64,000 nucleotides of DNA, from contig NZ_CANLMP010000003.1 in assembly GCF_947492405.1 (NCBI RefSeq), forward strand, positions 1 through 64,000, written 5' to 3'. A program made the position numbers and the translations under genes. Below the pieces are notes generated by a model, which ran no database searches, was not told the origin of the DNA, and saw only the letters and a list, made by a program, of their open reading frames with translations. Each line of letters starts with the position of its first letter. Positions within the stretch are counted from its first letter, which is position 1. Origin of the DNA: an uncultured Aquimarina sp. (GTDB lineage Bacteria; Bacteroidota; Bacteroidia; Flavobacteriales; Flavobacteriaceae). Of this stretch, positions 9,348 through 19,538 are shown piece by piece.

Positions 9348-10430
9348 ATGTCTAATTCTTTACTTTTTATTCCTGATATATCGGGGTATACACAGTTTGT
9401 TCAAACTACAGAAGTAGCGCATAGTCAACATGTGATAGCAGAATTGCTAGAAATTTTGATTAAAGCGAATACTCAAAAAATGAGATTAGCGGAAGTGGAA
9501 GGCGATGCATTGTTTTTTTATAAAGATGGAGAGGTTCCTTCTCAAGAAAAATTGTTAGCACAAATAGAGACGATGTTTACGGCTTTTTATAGTCATCTTA
9601 AGTTGTTAGAAAAGAATCGTGTTTGTCCTTGTAATGCTTGTGCAACGGCGCCTAATCTTCAGTTGAAAATTATAGCACATTGTGGGGAGTTACAATTCAT
9701 AACGGTTCAAAATAAAAGTAAGCCATTTGGACAAGTAGTTATAGAGGCACATAGGTTGCTTAAGAATTCAATTTCTAGTAATAATTATGTGTTGCTAAGT
9801 GATAATCTGTCTGATGTTATAGGTATTCCTTCTCATTATAAAAGTCAGTTATTTGATTTTTCTACCAATCAAGATACGTATGATGGTAAGAATATTGGGT
9901 ATTTATTTTCTGAAATTGATAAAGAAAAGTTGAAGCTTACCTCTTATGAAACTCCTTATGAAGTTCAATTTACGAGTTCGCCAGGGTTGGTGATAGAAAA
10001 AGATTATAAGATTCCTGCACAAGAATTGTTAGAGTATATTACTAATTATAGTTACCGTCATCATTGGGTTAATGGAGTTGATGAATTTGAGTATAATCCA
10101 GATGAAGTAACTCGCTTAGGAACTGAACATGTTTGTGTTATAGATGGAAAACGATTAAATTTTACCACAGTGACTAAAACTGTTCAGTCGGGGCGTCTTG
10201 TATATGGAGAGTATACGACAGATGTTCCCGTTATTGATTCGGTTCATCAGTTTTATATAATTATTCCAACTTCTGAAAATTCGTGTAGTTTAGTAATGGA
10301 ATTATATCCAAAAGCAAAATCGATTTTTAAAAAAATTATGTTGCATTTAGTTATGAAAAGAGCTTTTAGGAAGTCTATAAATACTTCTCTTAATAATCTG
10401 GAAAATTATATAGGTAATAAGAGAGTGTAG
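9348..10430 (+). CDS. DUF2652-type protein with a nucleotide-cyclase-like N-terminal domain
   Basis: This 360-residue cytoplasmic protein starts with FIPDISGYTQFV and continues with EVEGDALFFYKDGE. Those segments resemble the DISGFT and GDG(A/V)L parts of class III adenylyl/guanylyl cyclases, and the DUF2652 family shares this layout. A Cys cluster (CPCNACATAP near residue 105) is conspicuous. The C-terminal half (about residues 200-355) resembles an SRPBCC-like ligand-binding fold. Whether it is an active cyclase cannot be told here, and no catalytic claim is made. It is a single gene, convergent with murF. Confidence 0.75.
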   Translation: MSNSLLFIPDISGYTQFVQTTEVAHSQHVIAELLEILIKANTQKMRLAEVEGDALFFYKDGEVPSQEKLLAQIETMFTAFYSHLKLLEKNRVCPCNACATAPNLQLKIIAHCGELQFITVQNKSKPFGQVVIEAHRLLKNSISSNNYVLLSDNLSDVIGIPSHYKSQLFDFSTNQDTYDGKNIGYLFSEIDKEKLKLTSYETPYEVQFTSSPGLVIEKDYKIPAQELLEYITNYSYRHHWVNGVDEFEYNPDEVTRLGTEHVCVIDGKRLNFTTVTKTVQSGRLVYGEYTTDVPVIDSVHQFYIIIPTSENSCSLVMELYPKAKSIFKKIMLHLVMKRAFRKSINTSLNNLENYIGNKRV

Positions 10431-10447
10431 GCTTGATTTAGTATTGC

Positions 10448-11725
10448 TTAAATCAAATCTAAAATACGTTCGAGTTTCATCCCCCTTGATCCTTTAATAA
10501 GAATAGCTCCCTGTATTTGTTCCAAGGATTCATGTTCTTTAAGATCTTCAAAGGACCTGTATTTTCTAATACGAGTATCTTCTGTTGAGGTGTCAAAAAA
10601 GTTTTTGCCAATCAGGTAAATGGCGTTACAAGATGTTTGGATAAGTAGATCTGCTATTTTTTGATGTTCTTCTAAAGACATATGACCAAGTTCAAACATG
10701 TCACCAAGAAAAACTGTTTTGTAGTCGTATGCTAATTCTTGGAAGTTGCTTATCGCAGCACTCATGCTAGATGGATTGGCGTTATAAGCATCTAGTATGA
10801 TGGTAGATTTGTTTTTTTCTATAATCTGAGAACGGTTGTTAGACGGAATATAAGACTCGATAGCAGTTTTAATCTGTTCAGGGCTAATTTTAAAATAATG
10901 ACCAATGCTTATAGCTGCCGCGATATTTGTAAAATTATAAGAGCCTATAAGGTTGCTGTTTATAGTGTTGTTTTTATATTGTACACTTACCATTGGATTA
11001 ACTGCTTGTAGCTTAACGTTTACATTACTGTCCGAAGTTTGGGAAAATGTAAATGTATCAATCCCTTCTGAAGCTCTAGAGAGCTTGAGGTCTTCTGCAT
11101 TTAGAAAAACAAGATTGTTTTGTTTTTTTAGATATTGATAAAGCTCGGTTTTCCCTTGTAAAACGCCTTCTAGACTTCCAAATCCTTCTATATGAGCTTT
11201 TCCTATATTTGTTATATAACCAAAATCTGGATGAGTAATATTACATAAGAATTCTATTTCTTTTATATGATTGGCTCCCATTTCTACAATCCCAATTTCG
11301 GTGCTTTTATTCATTGATAAAAGAGTAAGAGGAACCCCTATATGATTGTTTAGGTTACCGGTAGTGGCTGTCGTATTGTACGTTGATGAAAGAACGCAAT
11401 TGATTAATTCTTTTGTTGTGGTCTTGCCATTACTTCCTGTAAGTGCTATTATGGGGATGTTTAGATGTTTTCTATGATACGTTGCTAGATCTTGTAGCGT
11501 TTTTAGAACATCATCGGCAAGAATGTATTTTTCAGAAGCTAAAAATTTTTCATCATCAATTATAGCATAAGAAGCACCACTTTTAATTGCTTGTTCCGCA
11601 TATCTATTGCCATTAAAATTATCTCCTTTTAAGGCAAAAAAAAGGTTGTTGCTTTTGATTTTTCTAGTGTCAGTGCAAACACCACTGCTTTCTAAGAATA
11701 ATTTATGTATTCCGGCCGTATCCAT
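10448..11725 (-). CDS. murF: UDP-N-acetylmuramoyl-tripeptide--D-alanyl-D-alanine ligase MurF
   Basis: This 425-residue cytoplasmic ligase attaches D-Ala-D-Ala to the UDP-MurNAc-tripeptide, the last soluble step of the peptidoglycan precursor. The N-terminal substrate domain has SGVCTDTRKI. The central ATPase domain has the P-loop GSNGKTTTKE near residue 100 and MGANHIKEIEFL. The C-terminal domain has DAYNANPSSM and LGDMFELG, both typical of MurF. It lies downstream of gldJ on the same strand, separated from it by a terminator. Confidence 0.96.
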   Translation of the reverse strand: MDTAGIHKLFLESSGVCTDTRKIKSNNLFFALKGDNFNGNRYAEQAIKSGASYAIIDDEKFLASEKYILADDVLKTLQDLATYHRKHLNIPIIALTGSNGKTTTKELINCVLSSTYNTTATTGNLNNHIGVPLTLLSMNKSTEIGIVEMGANHIKEIEFLCNITHPDFGYITNIGKAHIEGFGSLEGVLQGKTELYQYLKKQNNLVFLNAEDLKLSRASEGIDTFTFSQTSDSNVNVKLQAVNPMVSVQYKNNTINSNLIGSYNFTNIAAAISIGHYFKISPEQIKTAIESYIPSNNRSQIIEKNKSTIILDAYNANPSSMSAAISNFQELAYDYKTVFLGDMFELGHMSLEEHQKIADLLIQTSCNAIYLIGKNFFDTSTEDTRIRKYRSFEDLKEHESLEQIQGAILIKGSRGMKLERILDLI

Positions 11726-11743
11726 TTATTATAATTGTATTAA

Positions 11744-11772
11744 AAAGCCCTGTACATAAATGTCAGGGCTTT
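11744..11772 (-). terminator. Terminator of gldJ
   Basis: The inverted repeat AAAGCCCTG/CAGGGCTTT (11744-11752 and 11764-11772) is followed on the minus strand by a T-run. It lies 33 bases past the gldJ stop and separates gldJ from murF. Confidence 0.85.
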
Positions 11773-11804
11773 GTATTTATTAACGAACAAATAAAATTTA
11801 TTTT

Positions 11805-13478
11805 TTATCTAGGCGCTCTATGCTTAGGTGTTTTTTTGTTTTTAGCTTTTTCACCTACACGAGACATTGCATTTCTAAATCCAATGTAATCAGTAGACAT
11901 ATCCTGAGGGAAGAATCTTCTCTGTGCAGGATCTAACCAATATGCTCTATCTTTCCAAGAACCTCCTTTGTATACTCTTACTTCTTCACTTACAATAGTA
12001 GTTCTTTTGCTAGATTCATCATATCTTCTATCTAACTTAGTGCTATCTTCTGCGCTAGGTTCTACACTATGAATAGGAGAGTTGTACATTCTTCTGTTAG
12101 GAATGTTCTCATCCTGGAACCCTTCGTAATATCTTGATGAGCTTTTATCACCATCTCTAAAATTACGATTATCACTTTGAGTAAAGTTAGTTCTTAGGTA
12201 TGTTTCGTTTTCGTCTACAGGAGTTTGTAGGATACCTCCTGGTAATACTCTTGCTACAATCTTACCGTTACTTAAGGTATCATAGATAATAGAATCTGTT
12301 GTTACGATCTTTACAGTTCCATCAGGGTTAATTGCATTTTTAGTATATACATTCCCTCTGTAGTAGTTAAAGTCATTATACTCATCATCTACAATTGGTC
12401 TGTATACATCTGCTACCCATTCTGCAACATTACCAGCCATATCATAAAGACCATAATCATTAGGGTCATAAGATGCTACTGGAGCCGTAATATCAGCACC
12501 ATCATCACTCCATCCAGCAATACCACCGTAGTCACCATCACCTTGCTTAAAGTTAGCCAATTGATCTCCACGAGTTCTTCTTTTTCCTGAACGTGTATAT
12601 TGTCCATCCCAAGGATATTTTTTTCTACCTCTGTAAATATTATAACTTCTTAACTCTACTAATCCTAAAGCAGCATATTCCCATTCAGCTTCAGTTGGTA
12701 GTCTGTATTTTGGTAAAAGTAATCCATCCTTACGTTGGATATATAGTCCTGTAGAATCATTTCTTTTTTCGTAATTTTCTGATTCTTTACCTCCTCTGGT
12801 TGCTTCGTCATTACCTCCATAAGTTTGAGAAGGAGCATTTAAATAAGTATCAGTATTAAAAGTACTTTCTGCAGACACATCTTCAAAAGGAGCATTTTTT
12901 TTGATGACTCTTTCTTCTTCTAGGATTCTTTCATTTACACGGTCTGTTCTCCATTTACTAAATTCTACAGCCTGAATCCAGTTAACACCAACTACTGGGT
13001 AGTTAGCATATGCTGGGTGACGTAGGTAATTATTGGTCATCATTTCATTGAAACCTAAACGGTTTCTCCATACCAATGTATCAGGTAATGCACCGTGATA
13101 TATGTTTTTGTACTTTGGTTCTGTAGGTGGATATACGCCTTTTAACCAATCAAGATATTCCAGATACATTACGTTAGTAACTTCCGTTTCGTCCATATAA
13201 AAGGACTGAACGTGCTGCTGAGTAGGGGTGTTGTTCCAGTCATGCATTACATCATCCTGTACTCGTCCCATGGTGAAGGTTCCTCCCTCAACAAAAACTA
13301 GACCTGGTCCTGTTTCTTGTTCTTTGTAATTAGTGTTTACTTGGAATCCACCATCTTTGGAGTTGTATTTCCATCCAGTGGCTCTAGAACTGTTGCCGTA
13401 ATCTGTCTTGTTACAGCTAAACAGTAAGATACTAATGGCAAGAACCATTAGCGACTTAAAAACTAACGCGTTTTTCAT
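11805..13478 (-). CDS. gldJ: Gliding motility lipoprotein GldJ
   Basis: This 557-residue lipoprotein has a signal peptide ending in the lipobox LLFSCNKT (Cys at about residue 22). A formylglycine-generating-enzyme-like (SUMF1) domain follows, with FVEGGTFTMGR near residue 65, YRLPTEAEWEYAA near 265, MAGNVAEWVADVY near 345 and GGSWKDRAYWLDP plus GFRNA near the C-terminus. In Bacteroidetes this architecture beside porU/porV is GldJ, an outer-membrane-associated lipoprotein needed for gliding and for stability of the type IX secretion motor. It is an inactive relative rather than a known sulfatase-activating enzyme. It is divergent from porU, a conserved arrangement in flavobacteria. Confidence 0.92.
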   Translation of the reverse strand: MKNALVFKSLMVLAISILLFSCNKTDYGNSSRATGWKYNSKDGGFQVNTNYKEQETGPGLVFVEGGTFTMGRVQDDVMHDWNNTPTQQHVQSFYMDETEVTNVMYLEYLDWLKGVYPPTEPKYKNIYHGALPDTLVWRNRLGFNEMMTNNYLRHPAYANYPVVGVNWIQAVEFSKWRTDRVNERILEEERVIKKNAPFEDVSAESTFNTDTYLNAPSQTYGGNDEATRGGKESENYEKRNDSTGLYIQRKDGLLLPKYRLPTEAEWEYAALGLVELRSYNIYRGRKKYPWDGQYTRSGKRRTRGDQLANFKQGDGDYGGIAGWSDDGADITAPVASYDPNDYGLYDMAGNVAEWVADVYRPIVDDEYNDFNYYRGNVYTKNAINPDGTVKIVTTDSIIYDTLSNGKIVARVLPGGILQTPVDENETYLRTNFTQSDNRNFRDGDKSSSRYYEGFQDENIPNRRMYNSPIHSVEPSAEDSTKLDRRYDESSKRTTIVSEEVRVYKGGSWKDRAYWLDPAQRRFFPQDMSTDYIGFRNAMSRVGEKAKNKKTPKHRAPR

Positions 13479-13596
13479 AATTTTAAGTTCGTTAAAGTAG
13501 AAATTAGGGCTCGCAATATAATAATTAACGTTAAATTTACCCTAATATTTTTAAAATAATATCAAATCGTGGAAAAATTATGTTTTTACGATTGAC

Positions 13597-13625
13597 TTTG
13601 GTTTAACGCAATATTTCTATGTTTA
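13597..13625 (+). promoter_or_regulatory. Probable porU-porV promoter
   Basis: TTTG at 13597-13600, a 17-base spacer and TATGTTTA at 13618-13625 fit the Bacteroidetes TTTG/TAnnTTTG consensus with one mismatch in the last base. It lies about 65 bases upstream of the chosen porU start. Confidence 0.55.
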
Positions 13626-13691
13626 TTATTATTTTTGAATAAAAACCATAATTTACGGAACACTAAAACTGTGTTAAACCCGTTATACGCT

Positions 13692-16600
13692 ATGATGAAG
13701 AAAATTACATTTTTATATGCGCTACTGATTTCTGCTTTCATTTCTGCCCAGCAAACAGTACATATTGATATTGACTGGAAAGATGTAGAAATTAGTACAT
13801 CCGATAATATTTCGTTTACTGTTCCAGGGTTTAACGAGGAAAACTTTGAATATCGGGATGATATTGGAGTACAATTCACTACAAAATGGAAAGAATCAGG
13901 AGAAATTAATGAAGCAACTGCTAGGTTAGATAACATTGTTTATAAGAACATTTCGAAAACAGAATTAAAGGATTTAGATTTAAACTTAATCCCAAAAAAA
14001 CTTACTTATAAGATACGCTCCATTAATTCCAGAAATAAAAAAGCTGGTTTTGCAAGTTTATCACCTATTATAAGAAATGGGAATACTGTTAAAAAAATAG
14101 TATCATTTGATGTTGTTTATCAGAAAGGTGCTCGTAAAGTAAATACTAAGAGATTTCCGATAAGTAATTCGGTCCTGGCTTCTGGAGATTGGTTTCGTTT
14201 TTATGTGGATAAGACAGGAGTTTTTAAAATAACACCAGGGTTTTTAAGTAGCTTAGGAATGGATGTATCTTCAATAAATCCAAGTACAATAAAGATTTAT
14301 GGTAATGGAGGGCAAATGATGCCCTTGACTAATCAAGAAAATACAGAATTTGATTTAAGAGAAAATGCAATTCAGGTTATAGGTGGCGAAGATGGTAATT
14401 TTTCGGGAAATGATTATATCCTTTTTTATGGAGAAGACACTACAGGATATAGCGAGGAAAACATAACGAATATTAATTTATATGCTGATAAATCCTATTA
14501 TTATGTAACTGCAGGAGGCACAAATGGAAGAAGGGTGTCTAATTATACCGAACCAGCAGGAGCAGCCGATACTCAGATTGATTCATTTACAGATTATCAA
14601 TTTTATGAAGTAGATGAATATAACATTGCTAAAATTGGAAGGCGTTGGTTTGGGGATCGTTTTGATATACAGGCTAGTAGGAGTTATAATTTTGACATTC
14701 CTAATTTAATAACATCAGAACCAATTGAATTAAGAGTTCTTGCTGCTGCCACTTCGACTTCTTCATCAAGCTTAAATATTACAGCAAACGGAGTGCAAGC
14801 TGGTGTCTTAAATTTTTCTCAAATTTCAGGGTCCTCATTGGTTTCTCCTAGAGAGACTATTCAAAATGTTTCTTCTAGTTCTAACCAGGTTGTGGTTAAT
14901 TTAAATTACAATAATAATGGAAACCCTTCTGCAATTGGTTATCTTGATTTTATAAGCTTAAAGTCAAAAAGAGCGTTAATCGGAACAAATTCTCAAATGC
15001 CATTTTTCTATGAAGAAGCTGCTGCATTAACTGGAATAGGGCAATACAATATATCAAATAGTGGTACTGTATCTCAGGTATGGGATGTGACGAATCCTCA
15101 AACTATAACTAGTATTGCTAATAATAATGCGTCGTCTACTTTGAGCTTTAAGGCTACTTTAGGAGAGTCTCGTCAGTATGTAGCTGTAGTATCAACAGAT
15201 TACTTTGATCCATTGGTAGATCAGACGGCAAGAGTAGATAATCAAGATATTAAAGGAACTATTTTTCTAAATAATCAAGGACAATTCGAAGATATAGATT
15301 ATTTAATTATTGTTAATAATTCATTAGTGCAATCTGCAAATAGACTTGCAGATCATCATAGAACATTGAATAATTATAATGTAAAAGTAGTAACACTTGA
15401 TCAAATCTATCACGAATTCGGAAGTGGAAAACAAGATATCGTAGCAATTAGAAACTTAGTTAGATATGTATATGAAAATGCATCAAGCCCTAGTGAGCAA
15501 CTAAAATATGTATGTCTTTTTGGGGATGGTTCAGTTGATTATAAGCGTTTGTTGTTAAAAGAAAATTGTTCCGATAGTAATATTGTGCCTACTTTTCAGA
15601 GTTTAAATAGTTTTTCATTAGTTAGTTCATTCGCAACTGATGATTTCTTTGGTTCTATGGATCCGACAGAAGGACAAATGGGAGCCAGTGATCAATTGGA
15701 TATTGCTGTAGGGAGAATATTGGCAGATACTCCTCAATTAGCAAATACTATGGTTAGTAAAATTATAGATTATTCTGGAGAACAATCTTTTGGAAGATGG
15801 AGAAATTCTGTTTTACTAATAGCAGATGATGTGGATGAAGATTGGGAGGAGCAAATTCAGAGAATTCTGGATGAATTAGGTGATGAATTAGTTGAGAGAA
15901 AGCCATATCTTAATTTAACTAAAATATATGCAGATGCTTTTGAGCAGGAATCTTCAGCATCTGGGAGTAGATACCCAAAGGTAAATGAGGCGATTTCTAG
16001 TGCTATTGAGACAGGAGCCGTGGTTGTTGATTATTTTGGGCATGGAGGAGAAGATGGTTTAGCAAAAGAATTTATTTATAATAAATCTGATGTTACTGCA
16101 TTGGCTAATACCAATAGACTTCCGGTTTTTATAACTGTTACTTGTGAGTTTGCAAAATTTGATAATCCCTGTAGAGAAACAGCAGGAGAACTTATGTTTA
16201 AAAATCCGCAGGGAGGCGCTATATCTCTTATTAGTACCACTAGAGATGTATTTGTAGGTGATGGGATTCTAATAAATAATAGATTGTCTGAGTTTTTGTT
16301 CCCAGATGGTTCTAATTTTCCAACAGTTGCAGAAGCTGTTAGGTTAATGAAGAATTCGCTATCCGGTACTAGAAAAAGAGTAGTTTTCTTCTTTGGAGAT
16401 CCAGCTATGAAAATGGCTATTCCTAAACCCAATATTCGTTTGACCAGTATCAATGATACACCTATTACACAAGCTGTTGATACACTTAAGGCTTTAAGTA
16501 GAATTAAAATTTCGGGAGAAGTAGTTAATGAATCAGGAACTTTGTTATCCGATTATAATGGTGTTTTATCAGCGACCATCTATGATAAAGAAATCGACAG

Positions 16601-17528
16601 GAAGACCCTTGCTAATGATAATACTTTTGATTCAGGAGAACTTGTAATACTGGATTTTAAAACTTTAGGTGTAATTATTTTTAGAGGAAAAGCATCAGTA
16701 ACAAATGGTATTTTTAATTTCGAGTTTATTGTGCCAAGGGATATTGGTATTCCGGTTGATACAGGAAGAATAAGTTTTTATTCTGCAAGAAATGGTGTGT
16801 TAGAAAATCAAACAGGTGCTGACCAGACAATTTTGGTAGGAGGATTAAATGAAAATGCGCCAGAGGATAATGTGGGGCCGCAAATCCAGTTATTTATGAA
16901 TGATGAGAGTTTTGTTTCTGGAGGAGTAACTAATGATTCTCCGATACTAATTGCAAAACTTGAAGATGAAAACGGTATCAATACAGCTAGTGGTATAGGT
17001 CATGATATTTCTGCGATACTTGATGGAGATGAGTCTAATCCATTTATTCTTAACGACTTTTACGAGACAGAGGTAGATGATTTTACCAAAGGACTTGTTA
17101 ATTTTAAGTTTAAAGATTTAGAGCCTGGTTTACACACGCTTACGTTTAAGGGGTGGGATGTTTATAATAATTCTTCTACTCAAGAAATTCAATTCGTGGT
17201 AGCAGAATCCACTGGTTTTACATTAAATAACGTATTAAACTATCCAAATCCATTCGTGAGTCATACCGAGTTTTGGTTTGAGCATTCTGGTGCGATCAGT
17301 GATGTTTTAGAAGTTCAGGTTCAGGTTTTTACTGTTTCGGGAAAAGTAATTTGGACAAATAATCAAACACTGTCGGGAAAAACAAGCTACAGAGAAGATA
17401 TTCAATGGAATGGACGAGATGATTTTGGGGATAAATTAGGAAAAGGTGTTTATGTATATAAGATATCTGTAAAATCAACGTTAACAAATCAGCGGGTTGA
17501 GAAATTTGAAAAACTCGTTATACTATAA
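13692..17528 (+). CDS. porU: Type IX secretion system sortase PorU
   Basis: This protein of about 1278 residues has a signal peptide from MMKKITFLYALL to about residue 20. An extended N-terminal beta-rich region is followed by a gingipain-like C25 peptidase domain (about residues 540-930). The probable catalytic dyad is His784 in YFGHGGEDG and Cys818 in TVTCEFAKF. The end contains an Ig-like module with NYPNPF and GKGVYVYKISV. PorU removes the C-terminal signal of type IX cargo and attaches it to A-LPS at the cell surface. An in-frame TTG at 13635 would add 19 residues that do not look like a signal peptide, so the ATG pair at 13692/13695 is preferred. porV follows 40 bases later. Confidence 0.93.
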   Translation: MMKKITFLYALLISAFISAQQTVHIDIDWKDVEISTSDNISFTVPGFNEENFEYRDDIGVQFTTKWKESGEINEATARLDNIVYKNISKTELKDLDLNLIPKKLTYKIRSINSRNKKAGFASLSPIIRNGNTVKKIVSFDVVYQKGARKVNTKRFPISNSVLASGDWFRFYVDKTGVFKITPGFLSSLGMDVSSINPSTIKIYGNGGQMMPLTNQENTEFDLRENAIQVIGGEDGNFSGNDYILFYGEDTTGYSEENITNINLYADKSYYYVTAGGTNGRRVSNYTEPAGAADTQIDSFTDYQFYEVDEYNIAKIGRRWFGDRFDIQASRSYNFDIPNLITSEPIELRVLAAATSTSSSSLNITANGVQAGVLNFSQISGSSLVSPRETIQNVSSSSNQVVVNLNYNNNGNPSAIGYLDFISLKSKRALIGTNSQMPFFYEEAAALTGIGQYNISNSGTVSQVWDVTNPQTITSIANNNASSTLSFKATLGESRQYVAVVSTDYFDPLVDQTARVDNQDIKGTIFLNNQGQFEDIDYLIIVNNSLVQSANRLADHHRTLNNYNVKVVTLDQIYHEFGSGKQDIVAIRNLVRYVYENASSPSEQLKYVCLFGDGSVDYKRLLLKENCSDSNIVPTFQSLNSFSLVSSFATDDFFGSMDPTEGQMGASDQLDIAVGRILADTPQLANTMVSKIIDYSGEQSFGRWRNSVLLIADDVDEDWEEQIQRILDELGDELVERKPYLNLTKIYADAFEQESSASGSRYPKVNEAISSAIETGAVVVDYFGHGGEDGLAKEFIYNKSDVTALANTNRLPVFITVTCEFAKFDNPCRETAGELMFKNPQGGAISLISTTRDVFVGDGILINNRLSEFLFPDGSNFPTVAEAVRLMKNSLSGTRKRVVFFFGDPAMKMAIPKPNIRLTSINDTPITQAVDTLKALSRIKISGEVVNESGTLLSDYNGVLSATIYDKEIDRKTLANDNTFDSGELVILDFKTLGVIIFRGKASVTNGIFNFEFIVPRDIGIPVDTGRISFYSARNGVLENQTGADQTILVGGLNENAPEDNVGPQIQLFMNDESFVSGGVTNDSPILIAKLEDENGINTASGIGHDISAILDGDESNPFILNDFYETEVDDFTKGLVNFKFKDLEPGLHTLTFKGWDVYNNSSTQEIQFVVAESTGFTLNNVLNYPNPFVSHTEFWFEHSGAISDVLEVQVQVFTVSGKVIWTNNQTLSGKTSYREDIQWNGRDDFGDKLGKGVYVYKISVKSTLTNQRVEKFEKLVIL

Positions 17529-17568
17529 ATAACTAAATAACTATATATTTGTCAAAATCAATTTTCAC

Positions 17569-18726
17569 ATGAAGAAGATCTTTATAATCAGCTTGGCGTT
17601 TATTTCGCTTTTGAACTTTCAAACGAATGCACAAGATGAAAGAAGTCAAACGGCAATTACAACAGCCGTTCCATTTTTACTAATTGCAGCAGATGCAAGA
17701 GCTGCAGGTTTAGCTGATCAGGGGGTAGCTACAACTCCTGATGCATTTTCACAACAATGGAATCCATCTAAATATGCTTTTATATCCAAGCAACAAGGAG
17801 TTGGTGTAAACTATACTCCATATTTAAGTAGTCTAGTAAACGATATAGGATTGGGAAACCTAACGTATTACAATAGATTTAGTGAGCGTAGTGCGGTTGC
17901 AGCTAGTTTTAAATACTTTAGTCTTGGTGAAATAGAATTTAGACAAAACGCTAATGACCTTGGATTGATTCAAAAACCAAACGAATTAACCTTTGATGTG
18001 TCTTATGTAACGCAGTTAAGTCCAACCTTTTCTATGGGGGTTACAGGACGTTATTTGAGATCTGATCTAAAATTAGACCAAGTGTCTGAAGCAGAAGCAG
18101 CAAGTAGTTTTGGAGTAGATGTATCCGCATATTATCAAAGTGAAGAAGTTGCATATAACTCTTTTAATGGTAGATGGAGAGCAGGATTAAATATATCTAA
18201 TATTGGTCCTAAGTTAAAATATGATGATGCTGGGCAAGAAGATTTTATCCCAACTACTTTCAGATTAGGAGCTGGTTTTGATTTCCTTTTAGATGAGTAT
18301 AACAGAATTACTCCGTCTATAGAGTTTGCTAAGTTATTGGTGCCAAGTCCTCAGGATTTTGATGGCGATGGTGATATCGATGCTTCGGATAATGCAGAAT
18401 ATCAAGAAATAAGTTCATTTGGCGCTATCTTTTCATCTTGGGGCGATGCAGATGGAGGTTTTAGTGAGGAATTAAAAGAATTTACCTGGTCGCTAGGTGG
18501 AGAATATGTTTATCGCGATGTATTCGCTTTTAGAGCAGGTTACTTTAATGAAGCAGAAGAAAAAGGAGCGCGTAAATTTGTGTCTCTTGGAGCAGGATTT
18601 AAATATACTATTGTTAATATAGATATTTCCTATTTGTTCTCTACATCTGCGGTAAGAAGTCCATTAGAAGGAACGCTTCGTTTCGGTCTTTCGTTTAATT
18701 TTGGAGAGGATTACTACGATAGATAG
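17569..18726 (+). CDS. porV: Type IX secretion system outer-membrane protein PorV
   Basis: This 385-residue FadL-like beta-barrel has a signal peptide (about residues 1-21, ending TNAQ). Characteristic PorV segments are FLLIAADARAAGLADQG near residue 40 and a C-terminal barrel strand ending in LRFGLSFNF. PorV shuttles cargo with C-terminal signals from the translocon to PorU. Position, order and proximity to porU support the call. An acidic loop at about residues 264-275 (D-F-D-G-D-G-D-I-D-A-S-D) looks like a calcium-binding loop. The gene is followed by a strong terminator. Confidence 0.93.
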   Translation: MKKIFIISLAFISLLNFQTNAQDERSQTAITTAVPFLLIAADARAAGLADQGVATTPDAFSQQWNPSKYAFISKQQGVGVNYTPYLSSLVNDIGLGNLTYYNRFSERSAVAASFKYFSLGEIEFRQNANDLGLIQKPNELTFDVSYVTQLSPTFSMGVTGRYLRSDLKLDQVSEAEAASSFGVDVSAYYQSEEVAYNSFNGRWRAGLNISNIGPKLKYDDAGQEDFIPTTFRLGAGFDFLLDEYNRITPSIEFAKLLVPSPQDFDGDGDIDASDNAEYQEISSFGAIFSSWGDADGGFSEELKEFTWSLGGEYVYRDVFAFRAGYFNEAEEKGARKFVSLGAGFKYTIVNIDISYLFSTSAVRSPLEGTLRFGLSFNFGEDYYDR

Positions 18727-18748
18727 ACAAAACGATCTAAATAATAAT

Positions 18749-18785
18749 AAAAAGTATCAAGCGCTAATGTTTGATACTTTTTTTG
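18749..18785 (+). terminator. Terminator of the porU-porV operon
   Basis: AAAGTATCAA (18751-18760) pairs with TTGATACTTT (18771-18780) across a 10-base loop and is followed by a T-run. Confidence 0.85.
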
Positions 18786-18925
18786 TTTATAGTACATTGT
18801 GGATTCTTATACCAGGTACACTTTGAATTTAATTTAAAAGCATAAATGGTATTAATTATAAAATGGTACTAGCTACTAATACATAACCTAATTTGTTAGT
18901 AATACAATTATAAAAATTTGAATGC

Positions 18926-19408
18926 GTGAAAGAAATAGAAATCAAATCTACTCTGCAAGTATATGATTCATTAGAGGAGTTGCCACAAGATATTCAGGAT
19001 TTAATGCAACAATCTTTTGATGTTAGAGATAAAGCCTATGCTCCATATTCTGAATTTTTAGTTGGAGCTGCATTGCTATTAGAGAATCAAGAAATTGTTC
19101 TGGGTAATAATCAAGAGAATGCTTGCTACCCTTCTGGCTTATGTGCAGAACGTGTAGCTATATTTGCAGCAGGCGCAAATTTTCCGGGTGTTCCAATCGT
19201 AAGAATGGCACTATCTGCAAAATCTTTAAAGCATCAGTTGATAACACCAACTCCACCTTGTGGAGCTTGTAGACAATCAATTGCAGAATATGAGCTAAAT
19301 CAGGAGAAACCGATCGAGATTTATTTTATGGGAGAAACAGGAAAAGTAGTAAAATCTTATTCTTTAGCTAATTTATTGCCCCTTATTTTTGATAATTCGT
19401 ATTTATAA
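18926..19408 (+). CDS. cdd: Cytidine deaminase
   Basis: This 160-residue zinc enzyme hydrolyses cytidine and deoxycytidine to uridine and deoxyuridine in pyrimidine salvage. The motifs are YAPYSEFLVGAALL (substrate region), CAERVA with the zinc Cys and catalytic Glu, and PCGACRQ with the other two zinc Cys residues. The start is GTG at 18926. An ATG at 18922 is in another frame that closes quickly, and the protein from the GTG aligns with the family beginning. It is a single gene after the porV terminator. Confidence 0.95.
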   Translation: MKEIEIKSTLQVYDSLEELPQDIQDLMQQSFDVRDKAYAPYSEFLVGAALLLENQEIVLGNNQENACYPSGLCAERVAIFAAGANFPGVPIVRMALSAKSLKHQLITPTPPCGACRQSIAEYELNQEKPIEIYFMGETGKVVKSYSLANLLPLIFDNSYL

Positions 19409-19538
19409 CGTTTTCGTACATTTTTATCCTTAACTCCTTTCTCCTTAATAACTAATATATTATTTTTGTTTTTCGCTTAATTGAAAAATAAGCATTCAAA
19501 CCGGTAGTTGTTAGAGGGTGTTGGCAATAAAGCTGACT

